NCBI GenBank assembly: GCA_019313735.1
Contig: JAFDAR010000049.1
Span: 1-14,047 of the forward strand
DNA: 14,047 nucleotides
Source of the DNA: Deltaproteobacteria bacterium
Lineage (GTDB): Bacteria; Desulfobacterota; Syntrophia; Syntrophales; UBA2210
Direction of reading: 5' to 3'
The translations under genes and the position numbers were made by a program. The stretch's first letter is position 1; each line of letters opens with the position of its first letter. This document shows, piece after piece, positions 1 through 6,952 of this stretch. The notes beneath the pieces were generated by a model, which saw only the letters and a list, made by a program, of their open reading frames with translations, ran no database searches and was not told where the DNA came from.

Positions 1-230
1 CATTCCTGCAGGAAACCGGCAACATTCTCGGCTACGGCAACAGCGCGCAACATAATCTCTTCCTGCGCCTTTTGATCAAGAACATTTGCTGCTCCTTTTT
101 TTGATGTATCCCCCAGTTGAAAAATACCGTTGGCGATCAGAAAAGACACCAATAATAAGGGGATGACGATAAGCAGGAAGAATACCCTTGCTACAGTGAA
201 AAACTGCTTACCCTTTTTAGTTTCTGACAT
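1..230 (-). CDS. N-terminal fragment of a membrane-anchored sensor-like protein (runs off left edge)
   Basis: An open reading frame of 76 complete codons starts at the ATG at 228-230 and is still open at base 1, so only the amino end is seen. A purine-rich GGGGGAG lies 7 nt before this ATG; an in-frame ATG at 234-236 sits almost on top of it and is less likely. The product starts with a short basic stretch (MSETKKGKQ), followed by one strong membrane helix (about residues 12-34, FFLLIVIPLLLVSFLI). A predicted extracytoplasmic segment containing QKAQEEIMLRAVAVAENV follows and resembles the first helix of Cache-type sensor domains. That layout suits a sensor kinase, SpoIIE-type phosphatase, cyclase or chemoreceptor, but the output domain lies outside the window. 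It is 52 nt downstream of atpE copy 1 on the same strand and could share its transcript. Confidence 0.7.
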   Translation of the reverse strand, partial: MSETKKGKQFFTVARVFFLLIVIPLLLVSFLIANGIFQLGDTSKKGAANVLDQKAQEEIMLRAVAVAENVAGFLQE

Positions 231-282
231 GTTCATCTCCCCCTGACTTTTGTTAATTTTGGAGTTAGTTACTCAGCACCGA

Positions 283-660
283 TTAGCCCCAAAGAAAACT
301 CGTGTAAGGGTTTGCGTAGAGGAGAACGAGCGAAACAACAAGGGCGTAAATGGCAATTGATTCCGCCATAGCCATTCCAACCAGCATTGTCATCATGATC
401 TTTCCCTGAACACCGGGATTCCTTCCAACCGCAGTACAGGCTCCATTCGCGGCATTACCGATACCGGCACCGGCTCCTATCGCCCCGAGACCGATCGCCA
501 ACCCGGCTCCCAGCATCGCGCCTACGGCAAAGATAACCTTTATCAGAGCTCCCCCTTCATCCGGAAGGGCCTCAGCTGCAAATACCACCGGTGAAGACAA
601 CAACAGGGCCACCAACACCATCAGCAGGGTTGATATCCATTTTACTGATTTTCTTAACAT
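283..660 (-). CDS. atpE: ATP synthase F0 subunit c (proteolipid), copy 1
   Basis: A 125-residue c-ring subunit of the F1F0 ATP synthase, the rotor that carries ions across the membrane. Residues 1-29 look like a signal peptide (basic start, hydrophobic core, VFAAEA). Helix 1 is glycine-rich (GLGAIGAGAG, about 58-67), the polar loop is GRNPGVQGK (79-87), and helix 2 carries the ion-binding carboxylate in AESIAIY (Glu100), ending in LLYANP. The helix-1 glutamine that helps bind Na+ in Ilyobacter-type rings is replaced by isoleucine, so H+ coupling is more likely; this is inference. A good site AAAGGAGA precedes the ATG. No a-subunit gene is adjacent, which is unusual. A sigma-54 promoter lies about 100 bp upstream. 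It is about 48/63 identical over the two helices to the second copy at 13211-13582. Confidence 0.95.
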   Translation of the reverse strand: MLRKSVKWISTLLMVLVALLLSSPVVFAAEALPDEGGALIKVIFAVGAMLGAGLAIGLGAIGAGAGIGNAANGACTAVGRNPGVQGKIMMTMLVGMAMAESIAIYALVVSLVLLYANPYTSFLWG

Positions 661-755
661 TTCTTTCTCCTTTCATCTTTGACACTTGGTTTTATTAGTA
701 CATACTATCACAACAATCTTTTGGGCATAGCTCCTTTCGGAACTGCCTGTACTTC

Positions 756-771
756 TGCAACAGACATGCCA
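756..771 (-). promoter_or_regulatory. Sigma-54 (-24/-12) promoter upstream of atpE copy 1
   Basis: Read on the minus strand, the site is CTGGCAT-GTCTG-TTGCA. The -24 GG and the -12 GC are separated by exactly 10 nt, as sigma-54 RNA polymerase requires. The only departure from the TGGCAC-N5-TTGCA core is T for C after the GGCA. The predicted start is near 745, giving an 85-nt leader to the atpE ATG at 660. Nothing else lies downstream that it could drive except atpE and then the sensor fragment. Confidence 0.65.
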
Positions 772-875
772 GTTATGCCTTCACAAACATTTTTCTGTTT
801 AACATAACGGGATCATTGTTTATATCGTATATCTTTCATGCGGCGCCCGTCAAGAGCCAAAGTCGCCCAGTTTAA

Positions 876-912
876 CTTTTCATTTAATTGAACAGATAAA
901 TTGAACGAAAAG
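876..912. promoter_or_regulatory. Imperfect inverted repeat, candidate enhancer site for a sigma-54 activator
   Basis: Arms of 14 nt at 876-889 (CTTTTCATTTAATT) and 899-912 (AATTGAACGAAAAG) match as an inverted repeat at 12 of 14 positions around a 9-nt spacer. It lies 105-140 bp upstream of the -24 element at 766-771, the usual distance for an NtrC-type activator site. Assignment as an operator is inference from position and symmetry. The rest of the gene-free stretch 661-1105 shows only the promoters and repeats listed here. Confidence 0.3.
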
Positions 913-981
913 TGGAATGACGAAGAGCACAGGTCACGGGTCATAAAGAACAGGATTTTTTCTATACTCTCCGGCAGATAA

Positions 982-1011
982 AGTCAACAAAAGCTCACAA
1001 GCTTATTGACT
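982..1011. promoter_or_regulatory. Interrupted palindrome upstream of the small membrane protein gene
   Basis: Outer arms AGTCAA (982-987) and TTGACT (1006-1011) enclose inner arms AAGCT (991-995) and AGCTT (1000-1004) around the loop CACA. It could be an operator for either divergent transcription unit (atpE leftwards, kinase operon rightwards) or an RNA hairpin. Function is not established by the sequence. Confidence 0.3.
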
Positions 1012-1027
1012 ATTTTCATGATTTTTA

Positions 1028-1056
1028 TTGAAAATCAGCATCAAAATCTGTAGTAT
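1028..1056 (+). promoter_or_regulatory. Candidate sigma-70-type promoter of the small-protein/kinase/regulator unit
   Basis: TTGAAA at 1028-1033 (5/6 to TTGACA), a 17-nt spacer, and TAGTAT at 1051-1056 (4/6 to TATAAT). Transcription would start near 1063, ahead of the ribosome site AAGGAG at 1091-1096. Confidence 0.45.
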
Positions 1057-1105
1057 GGGAAAGTTAGTGGGTTTCGGAGTTGACAAATCAAAGGAGACGT
1101 TGACA

Positions 1106-1276
1106 ATGCAGGAGATACTGACGGTGATAACCTATCTGGTTGTCTGGTTGATCTGCAAAAAGGTTATAGGTATTGAGAGTGGACTTGTTACGCTTGTCAT
1201 CTCTCTTGGCGCGGCCGTGTCCGTTTATGTGATTTTAGCCGTCAAGTGGCATGAAGACAGAAAGAAAGATAAATAG
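1106..1276 (+). CDS. Small two-helix membrane protein, unrecognised family
   Basis: A 56-residue protein. The start ATG at 1106 is chosen because AAGGAG at 1091-1096 lies 9 nt upstream; a longer reading from a TTG at 1028 would use the promoter -35 hexamer as its start codon. Two hydrophobic segments are visible (about residues 4-20 and 25-46), separated by a short CKKVIGIES turn, with a charged tail KWHEDRKKDK that is probably cytoplasmic. I do not recognise the family. It lies ahead of a sensor-kinase gene with a repeat pair between them, so it could be co-transcribed with the kinase and be an accessory membrane peptide, but no function can be read from the sequence. Confidence 0.6.
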   Translation: MQEILTVITYLVVWLICKKVIGIESGLVTLVISLGAAVSVYVILAVKWHEDRKKDK

Positions 1277-1385
1277 GGACACTTCCCTATTTTAAAAATA
1301 GGTGTAATTACTCAGGTATAAATAGTGGATCTTGACGAGTCCCATCGAATACCGTCGGGATAAAATAGGGAAGTGTTCCTATTTA
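1270..1385. repeat. BIME-like pair of inverted REP-type palindromes
   Basis: Two copies of a 25-nt unit face each other at 1270-1294 and 1361-1385, matching as an inverted repeat with one mismatch around a 66-nt centre. Each arm is itself a hairpin: AAATAGGGA (1271-1279), loop CACT, TCCCTATTT (1284-1292); the right arm folds the same way with one G-U pair. The unit begins 7 nt before the stop of the small membrane protein gene and ends 7 nt before the kinase ATG. The arrangement resembles bacterial REP/BIME elements mobilised by REP-associated Y1 transposases, though no transposase is in the window. Confidence 0.75.
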
Positions 1386-1392
1386 AGGAATC

Positions 1393-4065
1393 ATGGACAA
1401 GACAGACACTGACAGCAATGGCTACAAGCCTTTCAGGCCCAATCTGAGGATCTCCATCTGGCTGACCACAGCAGCTGTTATCACACTTATTCTCATCCTG
1501 GCGCTTACCGTCAATTATGCGCGCGAAAAGGACATAGTGGAACAGTTCAGCCGGCAGCAGGTGGCCATCGCCAGGGGGGCAGCCACCGGGATAAAAGACC
1601 TTATATCCAGCGTTGAGAAGAGCATGATAATTATTTCCAGGCTGCCCTCATGCCCCCCATGCTCATACGTCACGGAAATCACGCCTGAAACCACAAGACA
1701 GAGTATAAAGGTAATCTACGACGATCTGGGTGGAGACGTGGAGTTCATAGTAGTAGAAAATAAGGATGGCGTGGTGACAGCTGAATATCCCCCCTCCATT
1801 TTTAAAGAAATAACAGATGAAAGCCTCAAACGCAGTCCTTATCTCCATGAGATAAGGGAAACGGGGAAAACATATATAGGTGACGTGGAACTGGCATGGA
1901 AGGGAGCGGCAGAGGACAGGGTCCAATCTGTGATCGTCGCCGTTCCCAAGTATGATGCAGAGGACAATTTCTCCGGAGTAGTATTAACAGGCCTCTCCCT
2001 TTCCGCAATCATTGACCGCTATACCAAAGTCAAGAGCGAAACATCAGGATGCGGCTGGATAATAGACAGCAGCGGAGCCATATTCGTACGTCCTGACAAG
2101 ACCCATGCCTGTATGGGACTGAAAACACTGGGAAACGCTAAAACTCTCGGCGGAGCATCCCTGAAAGATGTCTTGGCCGAGGGGAAAGAGGGCTACAGAG
2201 AGTGCGTACTTCCCATGGAGGGGGGAGGGACAAAAAAAAGCATTATAGCTTACGCTCCGGTTAATGCAGGCTCGAAACGCTGGTTCATCGCAATCACCAC
2301 ACCCTACAATGAGACAGTCCTGCTGGCGCGAAAGGGTTTTGGAAACATCATATTCGGGACCCTCGGACTTATTATCGTGGTTATTATCGCCGGCATCTCG
2401 ACAGCTTACTCCGGCGCAAAGCAACTGCGTCTCAAGGAAGAACTGAAGCGACTCAGAGAAAGGGAGGAGTGGCAGAAAAAACTGCTAAAAGAGCATAAGA
2501 CAACAGAGGGCGTTATTGAAGGATCACCAATCCCCACCTTTGTGCTGAACAGGGAACACCGCGTCATCCTCTGGAACAGAGCATGCTCGGAACTGACAGG
2601 CTTTAGCGCCGGTGACATGATAGGCACAGATCAGCACTCCGTCCCTTTTTATAAGACCAAAAGACCTACTATCGCCGATATAATCATCGATTACGATATC
2701 GACACTCTCGAAAAATACTACGGTTCCAAGAATGTACAGAAATCGGTGGCGGTTAAAGGGGCCTATGAGGCCATTGACTACATCGAAAATCTTGGAGGGA
2801 AAAACCGCCACATATATTTTCTGGCTGCCCCGATATACGAAGAGAGCGGGAAAGTCATTGCGGCAATTGAAACCATTCAGGATGTGACTTTGCAAAGAGA
2901 AATGGAGATCAGGCTGGAGGAATATGCCGAGACCCTCCAGAACGAACTGACCGAAAACATCAATCTCCGTAAGAAAATCGAAAACCTGTTCAATTATCTT
3001 CAGCCCATCGTAGACAGCCTGCCGGAAAAGATATTTGATATCAACAGCGAAGGGATCATCAACTATGTGAGTCGTGACATGAAAGAAGAGGGGGAGATAA
3101 CATCTCAAAGGTTCGGAGGAAAACACTTTGCGGATTTTGTTGACCCGGAAAACAGGCAATTCGTCCTGGGCATATGGGAGAATGCGAAAAGGGGAATATT
3201 CGACCCCTACGAGATGACGGTAACCGCGAAGGACGGCTCGAGGAGAAACCTGCTGATAACACCCCGGCCGGTGAAGGGGACCGACCGCTATATCCTCGTT
3301 CAGAGAGACATCACAGAATTCAAAGCCCTGGAGAAAAAGTTCTACGAGAGCCAGAAGCTTGCCGCCGTCGGGCAGTTGTCGGCCGGTATAGCCCACGAGG
3401 TCAGGAATCCACTGTCCTCGATAAAGATGAGTCTTCAGATCCTTGAAAAACGTATGAAGCCGGAGGGAAACGATTCGAAAAGATTCCAGATCGCCGGGAG
3501 GGAAGTCGAACATCTTGAAAAACTCGTTAATGACATCCTCATTTACGCCAGGCCCTCCGATCCCATAAAAAACCCTTCGGGTATAGAAAAGATCATCGAC
3601 CATGCCCTCGCGATGGCCGAAAAATCTGTGTCAGACAAACACATCCGGGTGGAAACAGCCCTTGCAAAAGGTCTTCCTTCACTGGACGTAGACCCTGCAA
3701 TGCTGGAACAGGCGTTTCTTAATATCTACCACAACGCCATTGACGCGATGGAGGATGGCGGAAAACTCTCGATATCCGCCAGACAAACAAATGGCCGGGT
3801 GCTTATCGAGGTCAAAGATAATGGATGCGGGATCGCTGTTGAAAACATGCCCCATATCTTCAACCCCTTCTTCACCAGAAAGAAATACGGCACGGGACTG
3901 GGACTCACACAGGTCAAAAAGATCGTAGATCTGCACCGGGGCACAATAGAAATCTTCAGCGAAGAGGGACGGGGAACCAACGTCGTCGTAACCTTTTCAG
4001 CGAAAACAGACGGAGAATATCAGGAACCGGAGAGAAATCTTCAAGACTCTTCGAAGAATCTCTGA
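1393..4065 (+). CDS. Membrane sensor histidine kinase (Cache-PAS-PAS-HisKA-HATPase_c)
   Basis: An 890-residue hybrid of extracytoplasmic and cytoplasmic sensing. TM1 is at about 19-41; a large external domain of double-Cache type spans about 45-310; TM2 is at about 317-338; a short coiled linker follows (345-370). The first PAS domain spans about 372-500 and the second about 535-643 (ending VQRDITEFK). The dimerisation/phosphoacceptor helix carries His668 in AHEVRNPL. The ATPase domain shows the N box NIYHNAID (777-784), G1 DNGCGI (809-814), F box FNPFFT (823-828) and G2 GTGLGL (833-838), so it should be active. The external domain has a CPPC pair (Cys87, Cys90). AAGGAA overlaps the end of the repeat unit and lies only 2 nt before the ATG, so translation may be modest. 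The partner regulator follows after 55 nt. The ligand is unknown. Confidence 0.93.
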   Translation: MDKTDTDSNGYKPFRPNLRISIWLTTAAVITLILILALTVNYAREKDIVEQFSRQQVAIARGAATGIKDLISSVEKSMIIISRLPSCPPCSYVTEITPETTRQSIKVIYDDLGGDVEFIVVENKDGVVTAEYPPSIFKEITDESLKRSPYLHEIRETGKTYIGDVELAWKGAAEDRVQSVIVAVPKYDAEDNFSGVVLTGLSLSAIIDRYTKVKSETSGCGWIIDSSGAIFVRPDKTHACMGLKTLGNAKTLGGASLKDVLAEGKEGYRECVLPMEGGGTKKSIIAYAPVNAGSKRWFIAITTPYNETVLLARKGFGNIIFGTLGLIIVVIIAGISTAYSGAKQLRLKEELKRLREREEWQKKLLKEHKTTEGVIEGSPIPTFVLNREHRVILWNRACSELTGFSAGDMIGTDQHSVPFYKTKRPTIADIIIDYDIDTLEKYYGSKNVQKSVAVKGAYEAIDYIENLGGKNRHIYFLAAPIYEESGKVIAAIETIQDVTLQREMEIRLEEYAETLQNELTENINLRKKIENLFNYLQPIVDSLPEKIFDINSEGIINYVSRDMKEEGEITSQRFGGKHFADFVDPENRQFVLGIWENAKRGIFDPYEMTVTAKDGSRRNLLITPRPVKGTDRYILVQRDITEFKALEKKFYESQKLAAVGQLSAGIAHEVRNPLSSIKMSLQILEKRMKPEGNDSKRFQIAGREVEHLEKLVNDILIYARPSDPIKNPSGIEKIIDHALAMAEKSVSDKHIRVETALAKGLPSLDVDPAMLEQAFLNIYHNAIDAMEDGGKLSISARQTNGRVLIEVKDNGCGIAVENMPHIFNPFFTRKKYGTGLGLTQVKKIVDLHRGTIEIFSEEGRGTNVVVTFSAKTDGEYQEPERNLQDSSKNL

Positions 4066-4120
4066 TAGCACGATATGGAGATTCATTTAAACTTCCACAA
4101 CAAAGGGAGATAAACAAAAC

Positions 4121-5527
4121 ATGTCCAAGATTCTTGTAATTGACGACGACAAATCCATTTGCGAAAGTCTGAAACTCTACCTGACAGAGGAGGGGTATGA
4201 AGTGCACACCGCCTCCACCGGCACGGAAGGTTTGAACAAATTTGTAGGAACACTGCCAGATGTGGTGATTCTTGATATAAGACTTCCCGACATAGACGGA
4301 TTCACCGTCCTTGAGGATCTGCGGGAAGATGACGAAAAGGTCAAGGTAATCATGATAACCGCCTATCACGACATGGAAACAACGATCAAAGCTATGAAGG
4401 AAGGCGCCTTTGACTATATTCACAAACCCATCAACGTTGATGAACTGGACATAGCCATCAGAAAGGCGCTGAACACCATAGGGATGGAAAAAAAGATAAG
4501 CGGTCTTCTTATGGAACCATCGAGGGATTTCAAGGTTGGAGATATTATAGGTACAGGAAATGAAATGAAAGAAGTATTCAAGACCATTGGCGTTGCCTCC
4601 CAGAATAAGGCAACCATTCTGATACAGGGCGAGAGCGGCACGGGAAAGGAACTGATCGCCAAGGTCATACACTACAACACGTCAAGAGATGAGCCCTACA
4701 TAGCGGTCAACTGCTCCGCCATAGTGGAGACCCTTCTGGAATCCGAGCTGTTCGGCCACGAAAAAGGCTCCTTCACCGGCGCGATAGCCAGAAAACAGGG
4801 AAAGTTTGAACTTGCCCGCTATGGCACGGTATTTCTGGATGAGATAAGCGAGATGTCCATAAACCTCCAGGCCAAGCTCCTCAGAGTGCTTCAGGAGATG
4901 GAGTTTGAAAGGGTCGGAGGAAAAGACAGCGTCAAGGTAAACGCGAGGATTATAGCCGCAACCAACAAGGACCTCCGAACGATGGTGAAGGAAGGGAAGT
5001 TCAGGGATGATCTCTTCTACCGCCTGAACATCGTGTCCATAGACATACCGCCGCTGAGAAAGAGACGTGAAGACATAGAACCGCTCGTGAAATACCTGCT
5101 CAATAAGATAAACAGGGAGCTTCACAAACGGATTGCCGGCATTTCCGATAAGATGATGGACATTTTTCTCAAATACGGATGGCCCGGAAATATCAGAGAA
5201 CTGGAAAACCTGCTGGTCAGAGCCGCTGTTGTTTCGAAGGGACAGATCCTCGGGAAGGAAGACTTTCCTGATCTCATGGAAGACACGATCAGTGGAGAAA
5301 CGGACAGGGCCATCGTCCGGGATGAGCCGGACAGGCCCATGACCCTCGACGAAATAGAAGAAATGCATATAAGAAAGGTTATCAGGGAAAATGACAGGAA
5401 CAAGGGAGAAATCTGCAAGGTTCTCGGAATCTCACGGCCTACCTTTGAGAGAAAACTGGAAAAATACGGCATCACCTTCGAAAAGGACCGAGGGATAGAC
5501 CAGACAGACCAAAAAAAAGGGCCCTGA
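4121..5527 (+). CDS. NtrC-family sigma-54-dependent response regulator
   Basis: 468 residues with the three classical parts. The receiver domain (1-120) has the acidic pocket Asp8-Asp10, phosphoacceptor Asp52, Thr80 and Lys102. The AAA+ domain (about 138-380) has Walker A GESGTGKE (170-177), a sigma-54-contact loop GSFTGA (216-221), Walker B GTVFLDE (235-241) and the sensor region PPLRKRREDIE. The Fis-type helix-turn-helix is at about 415-451 (ICKVLGISRPTFERKL). The start has a GGGAG about 11 nt upstream. It is the cognate partner of the kinase 55 nt upstream and should activate sigma-54 promoters; the one at 756-771 is the only convincing candidate target seen in this window. The last codons overlap the terminator of the convergent atp genes. 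The loop has Ser where the textbook GAFTGA has Ala, a substitution found in functional relatives. Confidence 0.95.
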   Translation: MSKILVIDDDKSICESLKLYLTEEGYEVHTASTGTEGLNKFVGTLPDVVILDIRLPDIDGFTVLEDLREDDEKVKVIMITAYHDMETTIKAMKEGAFDYIHKPINVDELDIAIRKALNTIGMEKKISGLLMEPSRDFKVGDIIGTGNEMKEVFKTIGVASQNKATILIQGESGTGKELIAKVIHYNTSRDEPYIAVNCSAIVETLLESELFGHEKGSFTGAIARKQGKFELARYGTVFLDEISEMSINLQAKLLRVLQEMEFERVGGKDSVKVNARIIAATNKDLRTMVKEGKFRDDLFYRLNIVSIDIPPLRKRREDIEPLVKYLLNKINRELHKRIAGISDKMMDIFLKYGWPGNIRELENLLVRAAVVSKGQILGKEDFPDLMEDTISGETDRAIVRDEPDRPMTLDEIEEMHIRKVIRENDRNKGEICKVLGISRPTFERKLEKYGITFEKDRGIDQTDQKKGP

Positions 5528-5546
5528 CACATCTGCCACGGCCCTT
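5511..5546 (-). terminator. Intrinsic terminator of the atp cluster, embedded in the regulator gene's 3' end
   Basis: On the minus strand, AAGGGCC (5546-5540) pairs perfectly with GGCCCTT (5523-5517) around a 16-nt loop and runs into an uninterrupted T tract (A run at 5511-5518 on the plus strand). The stem and T tract overlap the last codons and stop of the convergent regulator gene. On the plus strand the hairpin lacks a U run. Confidence 0.75.
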
Positions 5547-5579
5547 CATTAAACATTCAAACGGTATTCATGGTTTTTT

Positions 5580-5612
5580 AATTAAAAATTCAACATTCAA
5601 CACTCACAATTG
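5580..5612 (+). repeat. 33-bp AT-rich dispersed repeat, copy A
   Basis: This stretch starts AATTAAAAATTCAACATTC and ends CACAATTG. It matches the reverse complement of 11209-11241 at 30 of 33 positions; all three differences are A/C. It lies in the gap between the convergent regulator gene and atpB. Confidence 0.6.
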
Positions 5613-5650
5613 TTTCTCTAACCCCGATAAAAAGGGATAAGTGCGATAAC

Positions 5651-5679
5651 GAAGTTGCTTTCTACGAGAAAGCAACTTC
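5651..5679 (-). other. Strong 13-bp hairpin just after atpB
   Basis: GAAGTTGCTTTCT (5651-5663) and AGAAAGCAACTTC (5667-5679) are perfect complements around a 3-nt loop, starting 7 nt past the atpB stop. No T run follows in either direction, so it is more likely an mRNA 3'-end stabiliser or a partial terminator working with the better one at 5511-5546. Confidence 0.6.
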
Positions 5680-5686
5680 TATCTTA

Positions 5687-6282
5687 CTAATGCGCCTCAG
5701 CCATCGCCAGCTGTATATATATCATCGACAGCATGACAAAAACCAGAGTCTGGATGGCGGATGTGAAGATCATCAGCACGAAAACCGGAAGCGGAACAAG
5801 AAATGGAACCAGCATCAGGACGATTGCCAGTACGAGATCCTCACCCATGATATTGCCGAACAGACGCACTGAGAGAGAAAGCGGACGCGCGAGGTGACTT
5901 ACGATTTCGATGGGCATCATTATGGGTGCCATCCACCAGACAGGCCCTAAAAACTGCTTTACATATTTGAAACCATGTACCCGGACTCCCACTATATGGA
6001 CTCAAACCCGGGGATAATACCCAGCAGGTTGGCGGTGAGAATAAAGAGGGCAATTGTCGCTATCAGGGGGAAGAATTTGAGACCGGTAGGCCCCATGACA
6101 TCGAGCATCAGATCCCTGATACTCCCCAGAATCACTTCAAACACATGTTGAACTCTTCCGGGATATATGCTGAGTCTCCGTGTTACCAGGAAAGAAAACA
6201 GGGCCAGCAATAGCATAATAACCCAAGTATACGTCACATGAGGTGGAAGGGGAAGTTTATCTAAAAATAAAAAGGGATGCAT
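5687..6282 (-). pseudogene. atpB: ATP synthase F0 subunit a, broken by an internal deletion and frameshift
   Basis: The a subunit forms the ion half-channels next to the c ring. The first frame (5992-6282, 96 residues, starting MHPFLFLDK) gives the amino half through LLGIIPGFES. The second frame (5687-5992, starting GVRVHGFKY) gives the carboxy half, with the essential stator arginine in LSLSVRLFGN and the end IYIQLAMAEAH. In family members these blocks are joined by about 21 residues (starting PTAN) that include a membrane helix. Here only ATATA lies between the Ser codon and the next matching codon, a net loss of about 58 nt. The halves now meet as TAGTG, where stop and a GTG overlap. AGGAGG lies 13 nt before the ATG. 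Losing one helix would invert the topology of the second half, so a working subunit is unlikely unless the sequence is wrong. Confidence 0.85.
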
Positions 6283-6299
6283 TTTTCTTTTCGAACCTC

Positions 6300-6680
6300 C
6301 TATAATGGATTTTTCAAATTCGCGCCTATAACCGTTAATATGACATTTATCACAACCAGCGAAAGGCCGAGTAGAAGCCCGAATACATCAGCCGGAGCCC
6401 TGGTTATGACAAAAAAGAGCACAATTCCCGTAACGATAAACCTTATATAATATTTTGCCATCATAAAAGGCTTTGCTCTATCCGCATGCTTCAAAAAGGA
6501 ACTCCTAAGATCTCTGGAGAGCCAGTGAAAATTTACTATGCTGATAATGCCTCCCAGCAGCACCCCCAGCGTAAACCTGCCCGGTAGGAACAGAAAACTA
6601 AGGATAAGGAATATGCCGAGTACCACCCAGTTTCCTGTCTCAATGTTTTTCTGCATGATGGTTTTTTTTATGTCGACCAT
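6300..6680 (-). CDS. atpI: ATP synthase assembly protein I
   Basis: A 126-residue membrane protein of the ATP synthase I family, which helps assemble or stabilise the c ring and commonly precedes atpB. Four hydrophobic segments can be seen (about residues 17-32, 37-50, 78-93 and 99-118), with a basic loop LSRDLRSSFLKHADRAK between the second and third. The gene overlaps atpZ by 41 nt, a sign of translational coupling. The ATG at 6680 has AAGG about 9 nt upstream; an in-frame ATG at 6656 has no ribosome site. The stop lies 17 nt before the atpB ATG, and the atpB ribosome site follows it directly. Confidence 0.85.
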   Translation of the reverse strand: MVDIKKTIMQKNIETGNWVVLGIFLILSFLFLPGRFTLGVLLGGIISIVNFHWLSRDLRSSFLKHADRAKPFMMAKYYIRFIVTGIVLFFVITRAPADVFGLLLGLSLVVINVILTVIGANLKNPL

Positions 6681-6942
6681 CGTTTACAGCCTTATCCAAG
6701 GCTTTCTCCTTATCAGGAAAGGTACTTTTTATAAAAAGATAGAAATTCCTGAAGCCAGCGGCAACACCTATCAACAAAAACAGGGGGGTAAAAATATTAT
6801 TCGTCCCCAGCTTTTTGTCGAGATACACCCCGATCATGAGACACCCAAAGATTGCTATAACCATGGCAAGGCCAAGGCTCGCAGCATATCCCATCTGGAA
6901 TGCCATCTTCTTCTTGCTAGTCTTCTTGCCGGTCTCCCCCAT
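6640..6942 (-). CDS. atpZ: AtpZ/AtpI-family F0-associated small membrane protein
   Basis: About 100 residues when started at the ATG at 6940-6942; a TTG at 6981 would add 13 residues but would use a candidate -35 hexamer as its start. The protein has a basic N-terminus (GKKTSKKK), two membrane helices (about 16-38 and 49-70) separated by the conserved turn GVYLDKKLGT, and the following motif GVAAGFRNFYLFIK. This is the pattern of the AtpZ/ATPase_gene1 family found at the head of F0 gene clusters, where it is linked to Mg2+/Ca2+ handling or assembly with AtpI. The tail is rich in His and Lys (HKKNHHAEKH). It overlaps atpI by 41 nt. Confidence 0.85.
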   Translation of the reverse strand: MGETGKKTSKKKMAFQMGYAASLGLAMVIAIFGCLMIGVYLDKKLGTNNIFTPLFLLIGVAAGFRNFYLFIKSTFPDKEKALDKAVNDGRHKKNHHAEKH

Positions 6943-6952
6943 CGCCGAGCCG

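Noticed and set aside
283..660. Na+-coupled c ring
   Set aside because: Glu-Ser and Tyr of the Na+ site are present in helix 2, but the helix-1 glutamine is Ile in copy 1 and Met in copy 2, so proton coupling is favoured.
720..740. Short leader peptide ahead of atpE copy 1 (AAGGAG then ATG, minus strand)
   Set aside because: It would be six residues with only 2 nt between ribosome site and ATG; no sign of attenuation.
1028..1276. 82-residue version of the small membrane protein from a TTG
   Set aside because: The TTG is the -35 hexamer of a good candidate promoter, and AAGGAG clearly serves the ATG at 1106.
1270..1385. CRISPR-like or attachment-site reading of the repeat pair
   Set aside because: Only two units, in inverted orientation, each self-complementary, with no spacer series and no integrase.
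2524..3603. 359-residue minus-strand open frame
   Set aside because: It lies wholly antisense to the kinase gene, which has full domain motifs. The translation shows no recognisable family and is a product of base composition.
3956..5368. Minus-strand open frames of 238 and 228 residues
   Set aside because: Both are antisense to the kinase end and regulator gene, with no ribosome sites or family motifs.
5687..6282. Programmed frameshift or bypassing in atpB
   Set aside because: Sequence is missing rather than inserted compared with relatives, and no slippery heptamer is at the junction.
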